From: Desulfovulcanus ferrireducens
GTDB lineage: Bacteria > Desulfobacterota > Desulfovibrionia > Desulfovibrionales > Desulfonatronovibrionaceae
Reading direction: 5' to 3'
Assembly: GCF_018704065.1 (NCBI RefSeq)
Contig: NZ_JAGUQP010000013.1
Span: 1 to 64,000 of the forward strand
Length of the DNA stretch: 64,000 nt
This document shows positions 49,842 through 58,908 of the stretch, one piece after another. A model generated the notes under the pieces. It was not told the DNA's origin. It saw nothing but the letters and a program-made list of their open reading frames with translations, and did not search any database. Every line of letters starts with the position of its first letter. The first letter of the stretch is position 1. The translations under genes and the position numbers were made by a program.

Positions 49842-51953
49842 ATGGTTAATTATAGAAATCAGGGCAATACTGATAAAAACTCGGTCCATAACGCTCAGAC
49901 CTCAGCCCTGTTTCCTCAGTCCTCAATTCAGCCAGGAGCAGTAGTCGAATATTTGCAGAACAATCAGGCTCAGATAGCTTGGGTTCTGGACGTGCAAAGC
50001 TCCCGGCTCAGGGTCTTTAATGTTAATCAAAGAGAAATGAAGTTGCCGGGTTCCAGGGTATTGCCCTGGGTTGGTCCGGTATATCTTGATTCATTGTCCA
50101 GGCAGGATATTTTAGATAACCTGAAGAAACACCAGTCCAGACGCGAAAAATTGACCAGGGAGATTGATGTCCTGGAAGTCTGGGAATTGGCCCAGGGAGA
50201 AATTACACAGGCGTCTATCTTTTGGTTTGCAAGTCTTATCTGGGAAGAACCATCCATAGATCAGATTGCGGCTCTGGGACGGGCCATGCTCGGTGCCAAA
50301 ACACATTTCAAGTTTAACCCTCCTGATTTTGAGGTTTACAGTCAGGAGGTTGTCCAAAAAAGAGTTGAACAATTAAGACAAGCTGCCTTAAGGGAAAAAT
50401 TAGTCAGCCTGGGTCAAGATTTTTTAAAGACACTATGGCAAAATGTAGGAAAGCAAAAAAACGTTGTACCGCCGGATGATCCTGAAATAAGGGAACAGAT
50501 AAAAGAACTTTTATTAAAGAGAATCAAGGATCCCGAGGATCGGGAAAGTGAAAAAATTTGGAAGCAGATATCTCGCGGACTGCCCGATGATCCTTTACTA
50601 CCGCTTGTTTTAGCGCAAGAGTGGGGCATACTTCCTAAACATTATAACTATCTGTTAGATCAGGCCGAGTATGACTGGGGTAGATCATGGGAAGATAAGT
50701 ATGCCGGGCAGATTGAACAGATTAAAAAGAAAATTTCCCAGGATATAAAAGAACCTGCTCTGAGCGAATTAGTCAGTATTGACTCAGGATCCACAAAAGA
50801 TATTGATGATGCCTTTTATGTTGCAAGACAGGATGCAGGTTTTCGTTTGAAATTGGCCTTGGCCTGTCCGATTTTGGGCTGGGAATTCGGCTCTGAGCTG
50901 GACCGGGCCGTGATGCATAGGGTGAGCAGTCTCTACCTGCCTGAAGGTACCAGCCACATGCTGCCTGTGGAGCTGGCTACGCAGACTTTTAGTTTAAAGC
51001 AAGGCGAAACCAAGCCTTCTCTTTTGCTGGACTTTTTTGTGGATGAGCAGGGGAGAATAGTTGAATTTAAACCTGAGTTTGCCTGGATAAGGGTACAGAA
51101 AAATTTAACCTATTCTCAGGTTGAGAAAATTTTGGTTGAAAAGCAGGACCAGATGCTCGAACAGGCTCTGGGACTTGCTCGTATCCTTAGGCAGAATCGC
51201 CTGGACAAAGGAGCTGTTGTTATTGAGCAGGCAGAGCCGGAGATTGTCCTTCAGGACAGGGATGGTGAAATATTTGTTGATTTACAGGACAAACCCTTTT
51301 ATGCGCGGGCCCAACTTATTGTATCCGAGTTCATGATCCTGGCTAATATGGCCATGGGTTTATGGGCCATGGATAAATCAGTGCCTTTTTTATACCGTAC
51401 TCAGGATATTGTTTTACCGGAACAAAGTGGAGGCGTGTGGACAAAGGCGGAAGAAATTTATTCTTTGGTCAAGGCTATGGGCGCCACTATTACTGAAGTT
51501 ACCCCTAAGCCTCATCGCAGCCTGGCCGTTACTGCTTATGCTCCCATCACTTCTCCTTTGCGACGCTATGTAGACTTCTTAAATCTGGCCCAGACCATTA
51601 CTTTTTTACAAAAAAACATCCCGTTGTGGTCAAAGGAAGAACTGGAAAAGTTACTTCCCTATTTGAATTCTCGTCAGGGTGCTGTGAGCCAGGTACAAAG
51701 ATTTCGGCCAAGATACTGGAAGCTGGTCTATTTTCAGCAAAAGGCTAAGAAGATGAACTGGACAGGGGTTGTTGTAGATAAATCCGGACCGTTGGTCGTG
51801 TTATCTTTGCCTAGAGAGCAGATATTAGTGCGTGTTGCTCGCAATATTATAGGGGATAAGGTCAGAATCGGACAAAAATTTAAACTAAGACTGGGCAGAG
51901 TTGATCCTCTGCATAATGAAATCAAGGTCATCGGAGCGCAAGAAGTTTGTTGA
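49842..51953 (+). CDS. RNB-domain exoribonuclease (RNase II/R family)
   Basis: A 703-residue hydrolytic 3'-5' exoribonuclease. The RNB catalytic core reads SIDSGSTKDIDDAFYV (metal-binding Asp cluster near residue 310), with SPLRRYVDFLNL near residue 565. The N-terminal 290 residues lack a canonical cold-shock repeat and resemble the long N-terminus of cyanobacterial/delta-type RNB proteins. The C-terminus has an S1-like strand set (TGVVVDKSGPLVVLSLP). It stands alone. Confidence 0.9.
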   Translation: MVNYRNQGNTDKNSVHNAQTSALFPQSSIQPGAVVEYLQNNQAQIAWVLDVQSSRLRVFNVNQREMKLPGSRVLPWVGPVYLDSLSRQDILDNLKKHQSRREKLTREIDVLEVWELAQGEITQASIFWFASLIWEEPSIDQIAALGRAMLGAKTHFKFNPPDFEVYSQEVVQKRVEQLRQAALREKLVSLGQDFLKTLWQNVGKQKNVVPPDDPEIREQIKELLLKRIKDPEDRESEKIWKQISRGLPDDPLLPLVLAQEWGILPKHYNYLLDQAEYDWGRSWEDKYAGQIEQIKKKISQDIKEPALSELVSIDSGSTKDIDDAFYVARQDAGFRLKLALACPILGWEFGSELDRAVMHRVSSLYLPEGTSHMLPVELATQTFSLKQGETKPSLLLDFFVDEQGRIVEFKPEFAWIRVQKNLTYSQVEKILVEKQDQMLEQALGLARILRQNRLDKGAVVIEQAEPEIVLQDRDGEIFVDLQDKPFYARAQLIVSEFMILANMAMGLWAMDKSVPFLYRTQDIVLPEQSGGVWTKAEEIYSLVKAMGATITEVTPKPHRSLAVTAYAPITSPLRRYVDFLNLAQTITFLQKNIPLWSKEELEKLLPYLNSRQGAVSQVQRFRPRYWKLVYFQQKAKKMNWTGVVVDKSGPLVVLSLPREQILVRVARNIIGDKVRIGQKFKLRLGRVDPLHNEIKVIGAQEVC

Positions 51954-52006
51954 TGTTACTCCGTGGAAAAATTGAATTGTGAGCAGTTGAGCGATTTTTA
52001 ATTTAA

Positions 52007-52298
52007 CTCAACTTTCGGAGTTGATTTACGAACACATTTTCTTCAATGCTAACAAAGACTTGGACACATCTAAGGCTCGCTTGCGGGCTGTGCATAAAGG
52101 GGTTTATTAGTAAAATATTACTTTGTGCCATTTTGTATTTATGATGTATCTTGATATATTGGTTAAACAGTCTCCCTATGCACAGCTTTTCCGCAAGCTT
52201 CGCCGAGATATGTTACCCAATCCATTTGTAATGCATTTCCGAAAATGCGCTCTTCGAGAACGTAGAAATAGTAAGGGTTTTAAGAAGTCAGAGTTGAG
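52007..52298 (+). mobile_element. Family A element (A7), type II ends with perfect 8-bp target duplication
   Basis: A 292-bp element from CTCAACTTTCGGAG to GTCAGAGTTGAG, flanked by identical TAATTTAA (51999-52006 and 52299-52306). It contains the GGACACATCTAAGGCTCGCT and TTCGCCGAGATATGTTACCC blocks without the stem-loop module. This is the clearest evidence that family A moved as a unit. Confidence 0.88.
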
Positions 52299-52328
52299 TA
52301 ATTTAATTTTTAAACACATTGGACTAAA

Positions 52329-52459
52329 GATGCGCCTGCAAAAAGGGACTTTTTGCAGGCAATGTTGAATTTTGAATGATAAATGTTGAATTATTTGAAT
52401 GGGTTACAAGATAAAAATGTTTGTCAGAACTGTAAAATTTTAATTATTGCAGTTGCATC
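52329..52459 (-). mobile_element. Family D element (D2)
   Basis: A 131-bp near-identical, inverted copy of D1, with the same GATGC...GCATC ends and the GCCTGCAAAAA...TTTTTGCAGGC hairpin. Flanks are ACTAAA and AATAAA (5/6). It lies in non-coding DNA between the RNB and coaX genes. Confidence 0.8.
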
Positions 52460-52473
52460 AATAAAAGTAGATT

Positions 52474-52629
52474 TTGAGCCACCGACGATTTTCACCCAAT
52501 GTGTGAGATTGCCACGGGCAGCTTCGCTGTCCTTGCAATGACTTCGCGCTCATCCTGTCATTGCGAGGAGCGAGCGTGGGTGAAGCGACGAAGCAATCTC
52601 AAAGTTTGAATTGTAAAAAAATAGCTCAA
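52474..52629 (+). repeat. Family B element (B3)
   Basis: 156 bp, from TTGAGCC and GATTTTCACCCAATG to AAAAAAATAGCTCAA. It shows the GAGATTGCCACGGGCAGC and GTCATTGCGAGGAGCGAGC blocks. The remaining bases to coaX (52630-52792) hold no recognised feature. Confidence 0.8.
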
Positions 52630-52792
52630 TTTAGGAGCAATATGAGGCGTGGCAAATTGAGTACATTGAGTTTTTTAAAGCTTGTAACGGTGGCCTGTCC
52701 GGTTAAACATGGGCTTCTTGGAGGGTAGTTTGCATCGTTTTTTCTAAATTTTGAGCCTGCTACCTTGAACTTAAACCTAGTAAATTTCAATA

Positions 52793-53566
52793 ATGATATT
52801 ATTAGTAGATATAGGGAATACAAATATAAAATTTGGCCTGGCAGATAAAGATAGTATTTTGGGTGGTTTTGTTTTGCCCACGGATATTACTGAGACATCT
52901 GACTCGCTGGGTCTGAAAATTTTACAGATGCTTCAGTTTAATCGGGTGGAGCCAGGGAGCATTCAGGCCTGGGTTGTTTCTTCTGTGGTTCCGCTTATGG
53001 ACAGTTTGCTCAAACAAGCCGGGCAAAGATTTTGTCATTGCCCTGTTTATTTTGTACCGGATGACATTTCTTTGGGGTTGCAAAATAAATACTCACGTCC
53101 CAGTGAGGTAGGGGCGGACAGGCTAACCTGCGCTTTTGCCGCAAGAAAATTATATGCTAATAAAGGGCTTATAGTTATTGATTTCGGTACGGCGACGACC
53201 TTTGATTGCGTATATGAACAGGACTATCTTGGCGGTTTGATTTGTCCTGGAGTTTTGTCTTCAATCAAGGCACTGAGTACCCAGACAGCCAAGCTCCCTC
53301 AAATCAATTTGGATATACAAAATAAAGAACTTGAAATAGGTCGGAGTACAAAAGACAGCTTAAGCCAGGGGATTATTTTTGGTTTCGCTTCCCTTGTTGA
53401 TGGATTGGTTAGTAAGCTGGAAAGAAAGTTAGGTGAAGATGTTTTTATCCTGGCCACTGGCGGATTTGCCGATAAAATTGCTAGTGTTTGCACTAAAATT
53501 CAGGAAGTCCGTCCGGATCTTCTCCTTCATGGTTTAAAGATGGCTTATTATATTGAAAAAGGTTAA
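52793..53566 (+). CDS. coaX: Type III pantothenate kinase
   Basis: A 257-residue ASKHA-fold kinase that phosphorylates pantothenate, the first step of CoA synthesis. DIGNTNIKFGL forms the nucleotide site, GADRLTCAFAA the pantothenate region, and VIDFGTATTFDCV the second phosphate loop. Type III enzymes are not inhibited by CoA. With coaBC at 3947 the window holds two steps of the pathway. Confidence 0.95.
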   Translation: MILLVDIGNTNIKFGLADKDSILGGFVLPTDITETSDSLGLKILQMLQFNRVEPGSIQAWVVSSVVPLMDSLLKQAGQRFCHCPVYFVPDDISLGLQNKYSRPSEVGADRLTCAFAARKLYANKGLIVIDFGTATTFDCVYEQDYLGGLICPGVLSSIKALSTQTAKLPQINLDIQNKELEIGRSTKDSLSQGIIFGFASLVDGLVSKLERKLGEDVFILATGGFADKIASVCTKIQEVRPDLLLHGLKMAYYIEKG

Positions 53567-53567
53567 G

Positions 53568-53706
53568 GAGTCTGTAGCCAAACCATATTTAAGAGGGCAA
53601 GTTTTCATGATTATTTTTCAAACCCGGATTCTTTCATGCTGGTGCAAACTTCATGGTCGCATCTAGTAGGTTGCTTGCAGGCAGAGCATAATGGGGGATT
53701 TCATTC
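53568..53706 (-). repeat. Family A element (A8), one end only
   Basis: Starts one base after the coaX stop with the type I terminus GAGTCTGT, then AGCCAAACC and the inverted ATGCTGGTGCAAA block, ending after GCAGGCAGAGCATAATGG. The second terminus is missing. Confidence 0.7.
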
Positions 53707-53774
53707 GGAAGTCCTTACTTTTTGATCTTTTAGCCTTGGTTTTCCTACTGTAAACTACAAACTTTAATATATAA

Positions 53775-55073
<1,299 letters not shown>

Positions 55074-55079
55074 TGAACA

Positions 55080-55150
55080 GTGATCAGTGAACAGAAATCT
55101 ACGTCAAACGTTGAACATCGAACCTTGAATGTTGAACATTGAACAACAAA
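55080..55150. repeat. Low-complexity TTGAACAT-type repeat
   Basis: A short run of imperfect units (GTGAACAGTGATCAGTGAAC; CGTTGAACATCGAACC; GTTGAACATTGAAC) between eno and folD. It probably arose by slippage. Confidence 0.7.
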
Positions 55151-55160
55151 AGAGGTGGTT

Positions 55161-56006
55161 ATGAAAATTTTAAATGGTAAGGAAACAGCAGCACAGATTA
55201 GACAGGAATTAAAAGAGGAGATTGCTCAGCTAAAATCACAGGCTGGTCGCGCTCCCGGGTTGGCTGTTATTCTGGTCGGTGAAGATCCAGCCTCCCAGGT
55301 TTATGTGCGCAACAAGGAAAAGGCCTGTGCCGAGGTGGGGATTATCTCCAAAGGGTTTCATCTGCCAGCGGAGATAACTCAAGCCGAGTTGGAGGATAAG
55401 ATTTGCGCCTTAAATGAGGATCCTGAGGTTGATGGAATTTTACTCCAGCTTCCTCTGCCCAAAGGATTGGACAGCCAGAGGTGCCTGGACCTTATCCTGC
55501 CCGAAAAAGATGTGGATGGTTTTCATCCTGTAAATGTAGGAAAATTGACTCTGGGGCTAGATGGTTTACGCTCATGTACTCCTGCCGGGATAATGACCTT
55601 ACTTAAACGCTATGACTTGAGTGTTCAGGGCAAAAAGGCCGTTGTCATCGGTCGGAGTAATATAGTTGGCAAACCATTGGCTCTGATGCTCTTACAGGAA
55701 AATGCTACAGTCACAATCTGTCATTCTCGCACGCAGGATATAGCCTCGGAGGTCAGCCAGGCGGACTTTGTTTTTGCAGCTGTGGGGCGTGCTAAGTTTG
55801 TGACCAGGGAGATGGTCAAGCCGGGGGCAGTAGTAGTTGATGTTGGTATAAACAGAACAGAAGAAGGCCTGGTCGGGGATTGTGACTTTGAAAACTTGAA
55901 AGATATAGTTTCGGCCATAACCCCGGTACCTGGAGGGGTAGGTCCCATGACCATTGCTCAACTTTTGCTCAATACTGTTCAATCCTTTAAGTTAAGGCAA
56001 AAGTAA
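55161..56006 (+). CDS. folD: Methylene-THF dehydrogenase / methenyl-THF cyclohydrolase
   Basis: A 281-residue bifunctional folate enzyme that makes 10-formyl-THF for the purine formyl transfers. [14 protein letters not shown] contains the catalytic Lys region, with [13 protein letters not shown] and [10 protein letters not shown] following. [14 protein letters not shown] is the NADP site and [16 protein letters not shown] the C-terminal signature. ATG 55161 is chosen, with AGAGGTGG just upstream; a GTG two codons earlier would sit inside that site. Confidence 0.96.
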   Translation: MKILNGKETAAQIRQELKEEIAQLKSQAGRAPGLAVILVGEDPASQVYVRNKEKACAEVGIISKGFHLPAEITQAELEDKICALNEDPEVDGILLQLPLPKGLDSQRCLDLILPEKDVDGFHPVNVGKLTLGLDGLRSCTPAGIMTLLKRYDLSVQGKKAVVIGRSNIVGKPLALMLLQENATVTICHSRTQDIASEVSQADFVFAAVGRAKFVTREMVKPGAVVVDVGINRTEEGLVGDCDFENLKDIVSAITPVPGGVGPMTIAQLLLNTVQSFKLRQK

Positions 56007-56087
56007 AAGCGTTAAGAGGTACAAAGAGAAACAGAAAGTTTACTTTTTGGCCTTTTTACGTAGCAGTCATTTTTTACTCGATAGACA

Positions 56088-56115
56088 CAAGGGCGGAGGC
56101 ATAAATCCGCCCTTG
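56088..56115. terminator. Hairpin between convergent folD and MEMO genes
   Basis: A perfect 10-bp stem, CAAGGGCGGA (56088-56097) with TCCGCCCTTG (56106-56115), and an 8-base loop. There is no long T run, so termination strength is uncertain, but it lies exactly between the two gene ends. Confidence 0.6.
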
Positions 56116-56127
56116 CTATTCACCAAT

Positions 56128-56952
56128 TTAACCAACCAAAATTCCTGCATAACCAACCACCTGGTCATAATCACCACTAACTTCTCCAGAAGTTGCATAG
56201 GAAACGAGTCTTGTTTTGGTTGCTCCGAGACTTATTGCACACGCAAGGCCCATGGTCATGGGCAAGACTCCGCACATAGAGATGTTTTCTTGCTGAACAG
56301 CGGTAAAAAGCCCTCTGGGGTCTAGGTTTAGGATTTGCTCAATGGCCTTTTGATCCTTTTTTTGGGCCAGCTCATGAGTAACATAGTGGCTCATGTCTGA
56401 ACTGACTACCAGGGAGACATCACTTGGTTTTAGTTTAGAGTTTTGTGTATAGCGAGAAATGGCCCGGGCTAGCTCCTGACCCACCTGGAGAAGAGTTTCC
56501 AAATTAAACTCGGAAACACTCAAGGGTACAATATGGATGTTATTATTTTTGGCCCATAAAAAGGGTAGTATCACTTCCAGGGAGTGTTCATAAAGGTGGG
56601 CTTGATAATCAGAGTTTATGCCTGGTATTTTTTCAATTTCCTGGGCCAAATTTTCATTGACTTGTAAATGGCCGCCCGGAATTAACCATTTTCCTTCTGG
56701 CCAAAGGGAAAGCCGGGCTCCTTGGCCGGTATGGTTGGGCCCTAAGAGGACAATGGTCTGGCCCAGATTGGCCTGGGATAAAGTTCTTCCTGCTACTGGA
56801 CCAGAGAAGATATATCCGGCATGGGGGACCATGGCCAGGATGGTCTTTTCATCGTTCTCGGGCTGCCCCTGGAGCAGTTCCTGTACCTGTTGATAAAGAG
56901 TTTGGGGCCTGCCTGGATAAAATTGGCCGGCGACTATGGGTTGTCTGTCCAT
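56128..56952 (-). CDS. MEMO1-family protein (AmmeMemoRadiSam system protein B)
   Basis: A 274-residue protein related to protocatechuate dioxygenase LigB-type folds. REQ-free N-terminus RQPIVAGQFYPG, then MVPHAGYIFSGPVAGR, GPNHTGQG, EHSLEVILPFL and SSDMSHY provide the conserved His/Asp residues. In many bacteria it is grouped with an AMMECR1 and a radical-SAM gene; neither is adjacent here. The biochemical role is unresolved. Its promoter must lie at or inside the A9 repeat. Confidence 0.9.
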   Translation of the reverse strand: MDRQPIVAGQFYPGRPQTLYQQVQELLQGQPENDEKTILAMVPHAGYIFSGPVAGRTLSQANLGQTIVLLGPNHTGQGARLSLWPEGKWLIPGGHLQVNENLAQEIEKIPGINSDYQAHLYEHSLEVILPFLWAKNNNIHIVPLSVSEFNLETLLQVGQELARAISRYTQNSKLKPSDVSLVVSSDMSHYVTHELAQKKDQKAIEQILNLDPRGLFTAVQQENISMCGVLPMTMGLACAISLGATKTRLVSYATSGEVSGDYDQVVGYAGILVG

Positions 56953-56977
56953 TTTCCCTCCATGGTTAAGTTAAGCA

Positions 56978-57487
56978 ATCAACTTTCGGAGTTAATTTAC
57001 GAACGCATTTTCTTCTATGCTAACAAAGACTTGGACACATCTACCCCGGTTGAATACTGGCAAAGCCAGCCCAGCTTCGCTGGATTCAACGGGGTAAAAG
57101 GCTTGCTTGCGGAGAGAGCATAATGGGCTATTTTGGGTAAATGAGTATTCTTTTAATTATACCTTAGTTGAGCGATTTTCACTCAATGGGTGAGATTGCC
57201 ACGGACAGCTTCGCTGCCCTCGCAATGACAATCTCCCCCCTGTCATTGCGAGTGGAACAAAGTGTAGCGAAGCAATCTCAAAGTTTGAACTGCAAAAAAA
57301 TCGTTCAATTTAAATTATAGATAGTTATGGCAAGTAGCACCAGCTATCTACCTTTGTCACCCAGATGCTCTGTTTTTCCCCAAGCTTCGCCAAGATGTGT
57401 TGCCCAACCCGTTTGTAATGCATTTCAGAAAATGTGCTCTTCAAAAATGATGTAATATCAATGAGTTGAACAAGTCAGAAATTGGAG
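56978..57487 (+). mobile_element. Family A element (A9), interrupted by B4
   Basis: A type II copy. The left end is TCAACTTTCGGAG, the right end is GTCAGAAATTGGAG. Imperfect flanks TTAAGCAA and TTAAGTAG (6/8) may be the remains of a target duplication. It carries the CCCCGGTTGAAT...ATTCAACGGGG module at about 57043-57093. Between the GGGCTATTTTGGG and GATAGTTATGG parts, contiguous in A2, about 180 bp containing B4 is inserted. Confidence 0.75.
57168..57308 (+). repeat. Family B element (B4), nested inside A9
   Basis: 141 bp from TTGAGCGATTTTCAC to AAATCGTTCAA. The ends are inverted repeats with one mismatch across TTGA-CGATTTT. It has the same GAGATTGCCACGGACAGC and CATTGCGAGTGGAAC blocks as B1-B3. 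The nesting makes it younger than A9. Confidence 0.85.
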
Positions 57488-57612
57488 TTAAGTAGTCTAG
57501 AGCGGGCTAATTGTTATTTGGTTTATAGGTTAAAGGGTTTATTTTTAACGGTTAGAGACATGGGAAGACCTTACCTCAATCATTCAACCACTCAACTGCT
57601 CACACCACTTAA

Positions 57613-58908
57613 CTACTTAACAAAATATTGTTCGGCTTCCTTAAGTAATTGGGCTGAATTCAGGTCTGATTGGGCCATTTTGCTAAACAGGCTTTTTGGC
57701 TTTTTGTTTATAAGTTCGTTCAAGATTTTGGTCCAGGAGGCTGTATCTCCATTTAATTTATAGAGTCCGGCCAGGCGGTACTGAAAGGCTGGCCAGTCGG
57801 GATCATCCTCTTTAATATAGGTAGCTAATTCCAGGGCCCAGCCCAGGGCCTCTTTTTTTCGGCCAGTCCTTTCTGTAGCTTGGATTAAAAGATCAAGGCA
57901 AGATTTAATTTTTGGGATGTCGTCTTTCTTTTCCAGAAAAATGGACAGGGCTTCCTGGGCGAAAATATATACATTCTCCAGATCTCCCTGAGATAATGCA
58001 TTTTGGGCTAGAAAATACAAGGCATAGGCGCGTTGTTTAGCTGGGAGATCTATATCTGCAGCTAATTTTCGCCACAAAGGCAGGGCTTTTTGGATGTGAC
58101 CTAAATTTTCATAGGCCAGGGCCAGAGCATAATTTAATTGCTGTTTTTGCTTTTTAGGCAGTGCCCAATCCTTACACTTTTCTCCTAACTCTATAATTTT
58201 CTTCCAGTCCTCCGTTTTAAAATAGATGTTGAGGAGCAGGGCCAGGGCCGTGAAACTGTTTTGATTAACAATTTTTTTGTCTAATATAGGTTGTGCTAGT
58301 TTGATGGCCTGGTTGATCTGGTTATTATTTAAAAAAGCTGTGGCCAGGGCCAGTCTGGTTTCAGGGTCTATTTTAGTTAAATTTTGAGATAGAAAAGGAT
58401 ACTTTGTCCACGCGTTGAGTATTTGCTTATAATTGTTTTCCAGTACATATCTGTGTACTAGCTGAACAAAGGCTTGTACTCCCACATCCAGGGCCTTGGA
58501 GCGAAGTTTTTTTTGTCCATATCTGCTTAAAAAATTATCTATTGTCTTTAAGGCCTGCAATTCCTTTTTGTTCCATAACTCCCAAATGGCCAATTTGATC
58601 AGGGCTACAGGCGCCAGAGGGCTGTCTGGATATTTATTACTGATTAAAGTATAAATTTTTTGGGGGCGCAGGGTATAAGGCCGGTCAAAGACTGAAAACA
58701 TATCTTTTATATTGGGTTGGTCATAAATTCCTTCCTCTGCAAGGCGCATAGCTGCTATTAGCCCCCCCTCCCGGTCGGGAAATTTTTGGGATGTTTTTTC
58801 ATAAATTTCTTTGGCTGCCCGCTTTTTGCCTTTAAGAAGATAGATATCGCCGATTCTGGCCAAAGCAATGTCTGCCTTATCCCCATCCGGGAGCAGATTT
58901 ACATAAGT
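57613..58908 (-). pseudogene. C-terminal TPR part of a split envelope gene
   Basis: Encodes about 430 residues of tetratricopeptide-like repeats that continue in the same frame as the upstream 553-residue ORF. The codons right after the TGA (58909-58911) read TYVNLLPDGDKADIALARIGDIYLLKG, a smooth continuation of a TPR. The first start codon in frame is a TTG at 58863, without a convincing ribosome site. It is thus probably not an independent gene but the second half of one of about 985 codons. Confidence 0.7.

Noticed and set aside
52123-52368. 81-residue plus-strand ORF between the RNB and coaX genes
   Set aside because: It lies across repeats A7 and D2, so the frame is a by-product of the repeats.
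57482-57763. 93-residue plus-strand ORF at the end of the TPR gene
   Set aside because: It spans the end of repeat A9 and antisense of the TPR gene; no coding signs.
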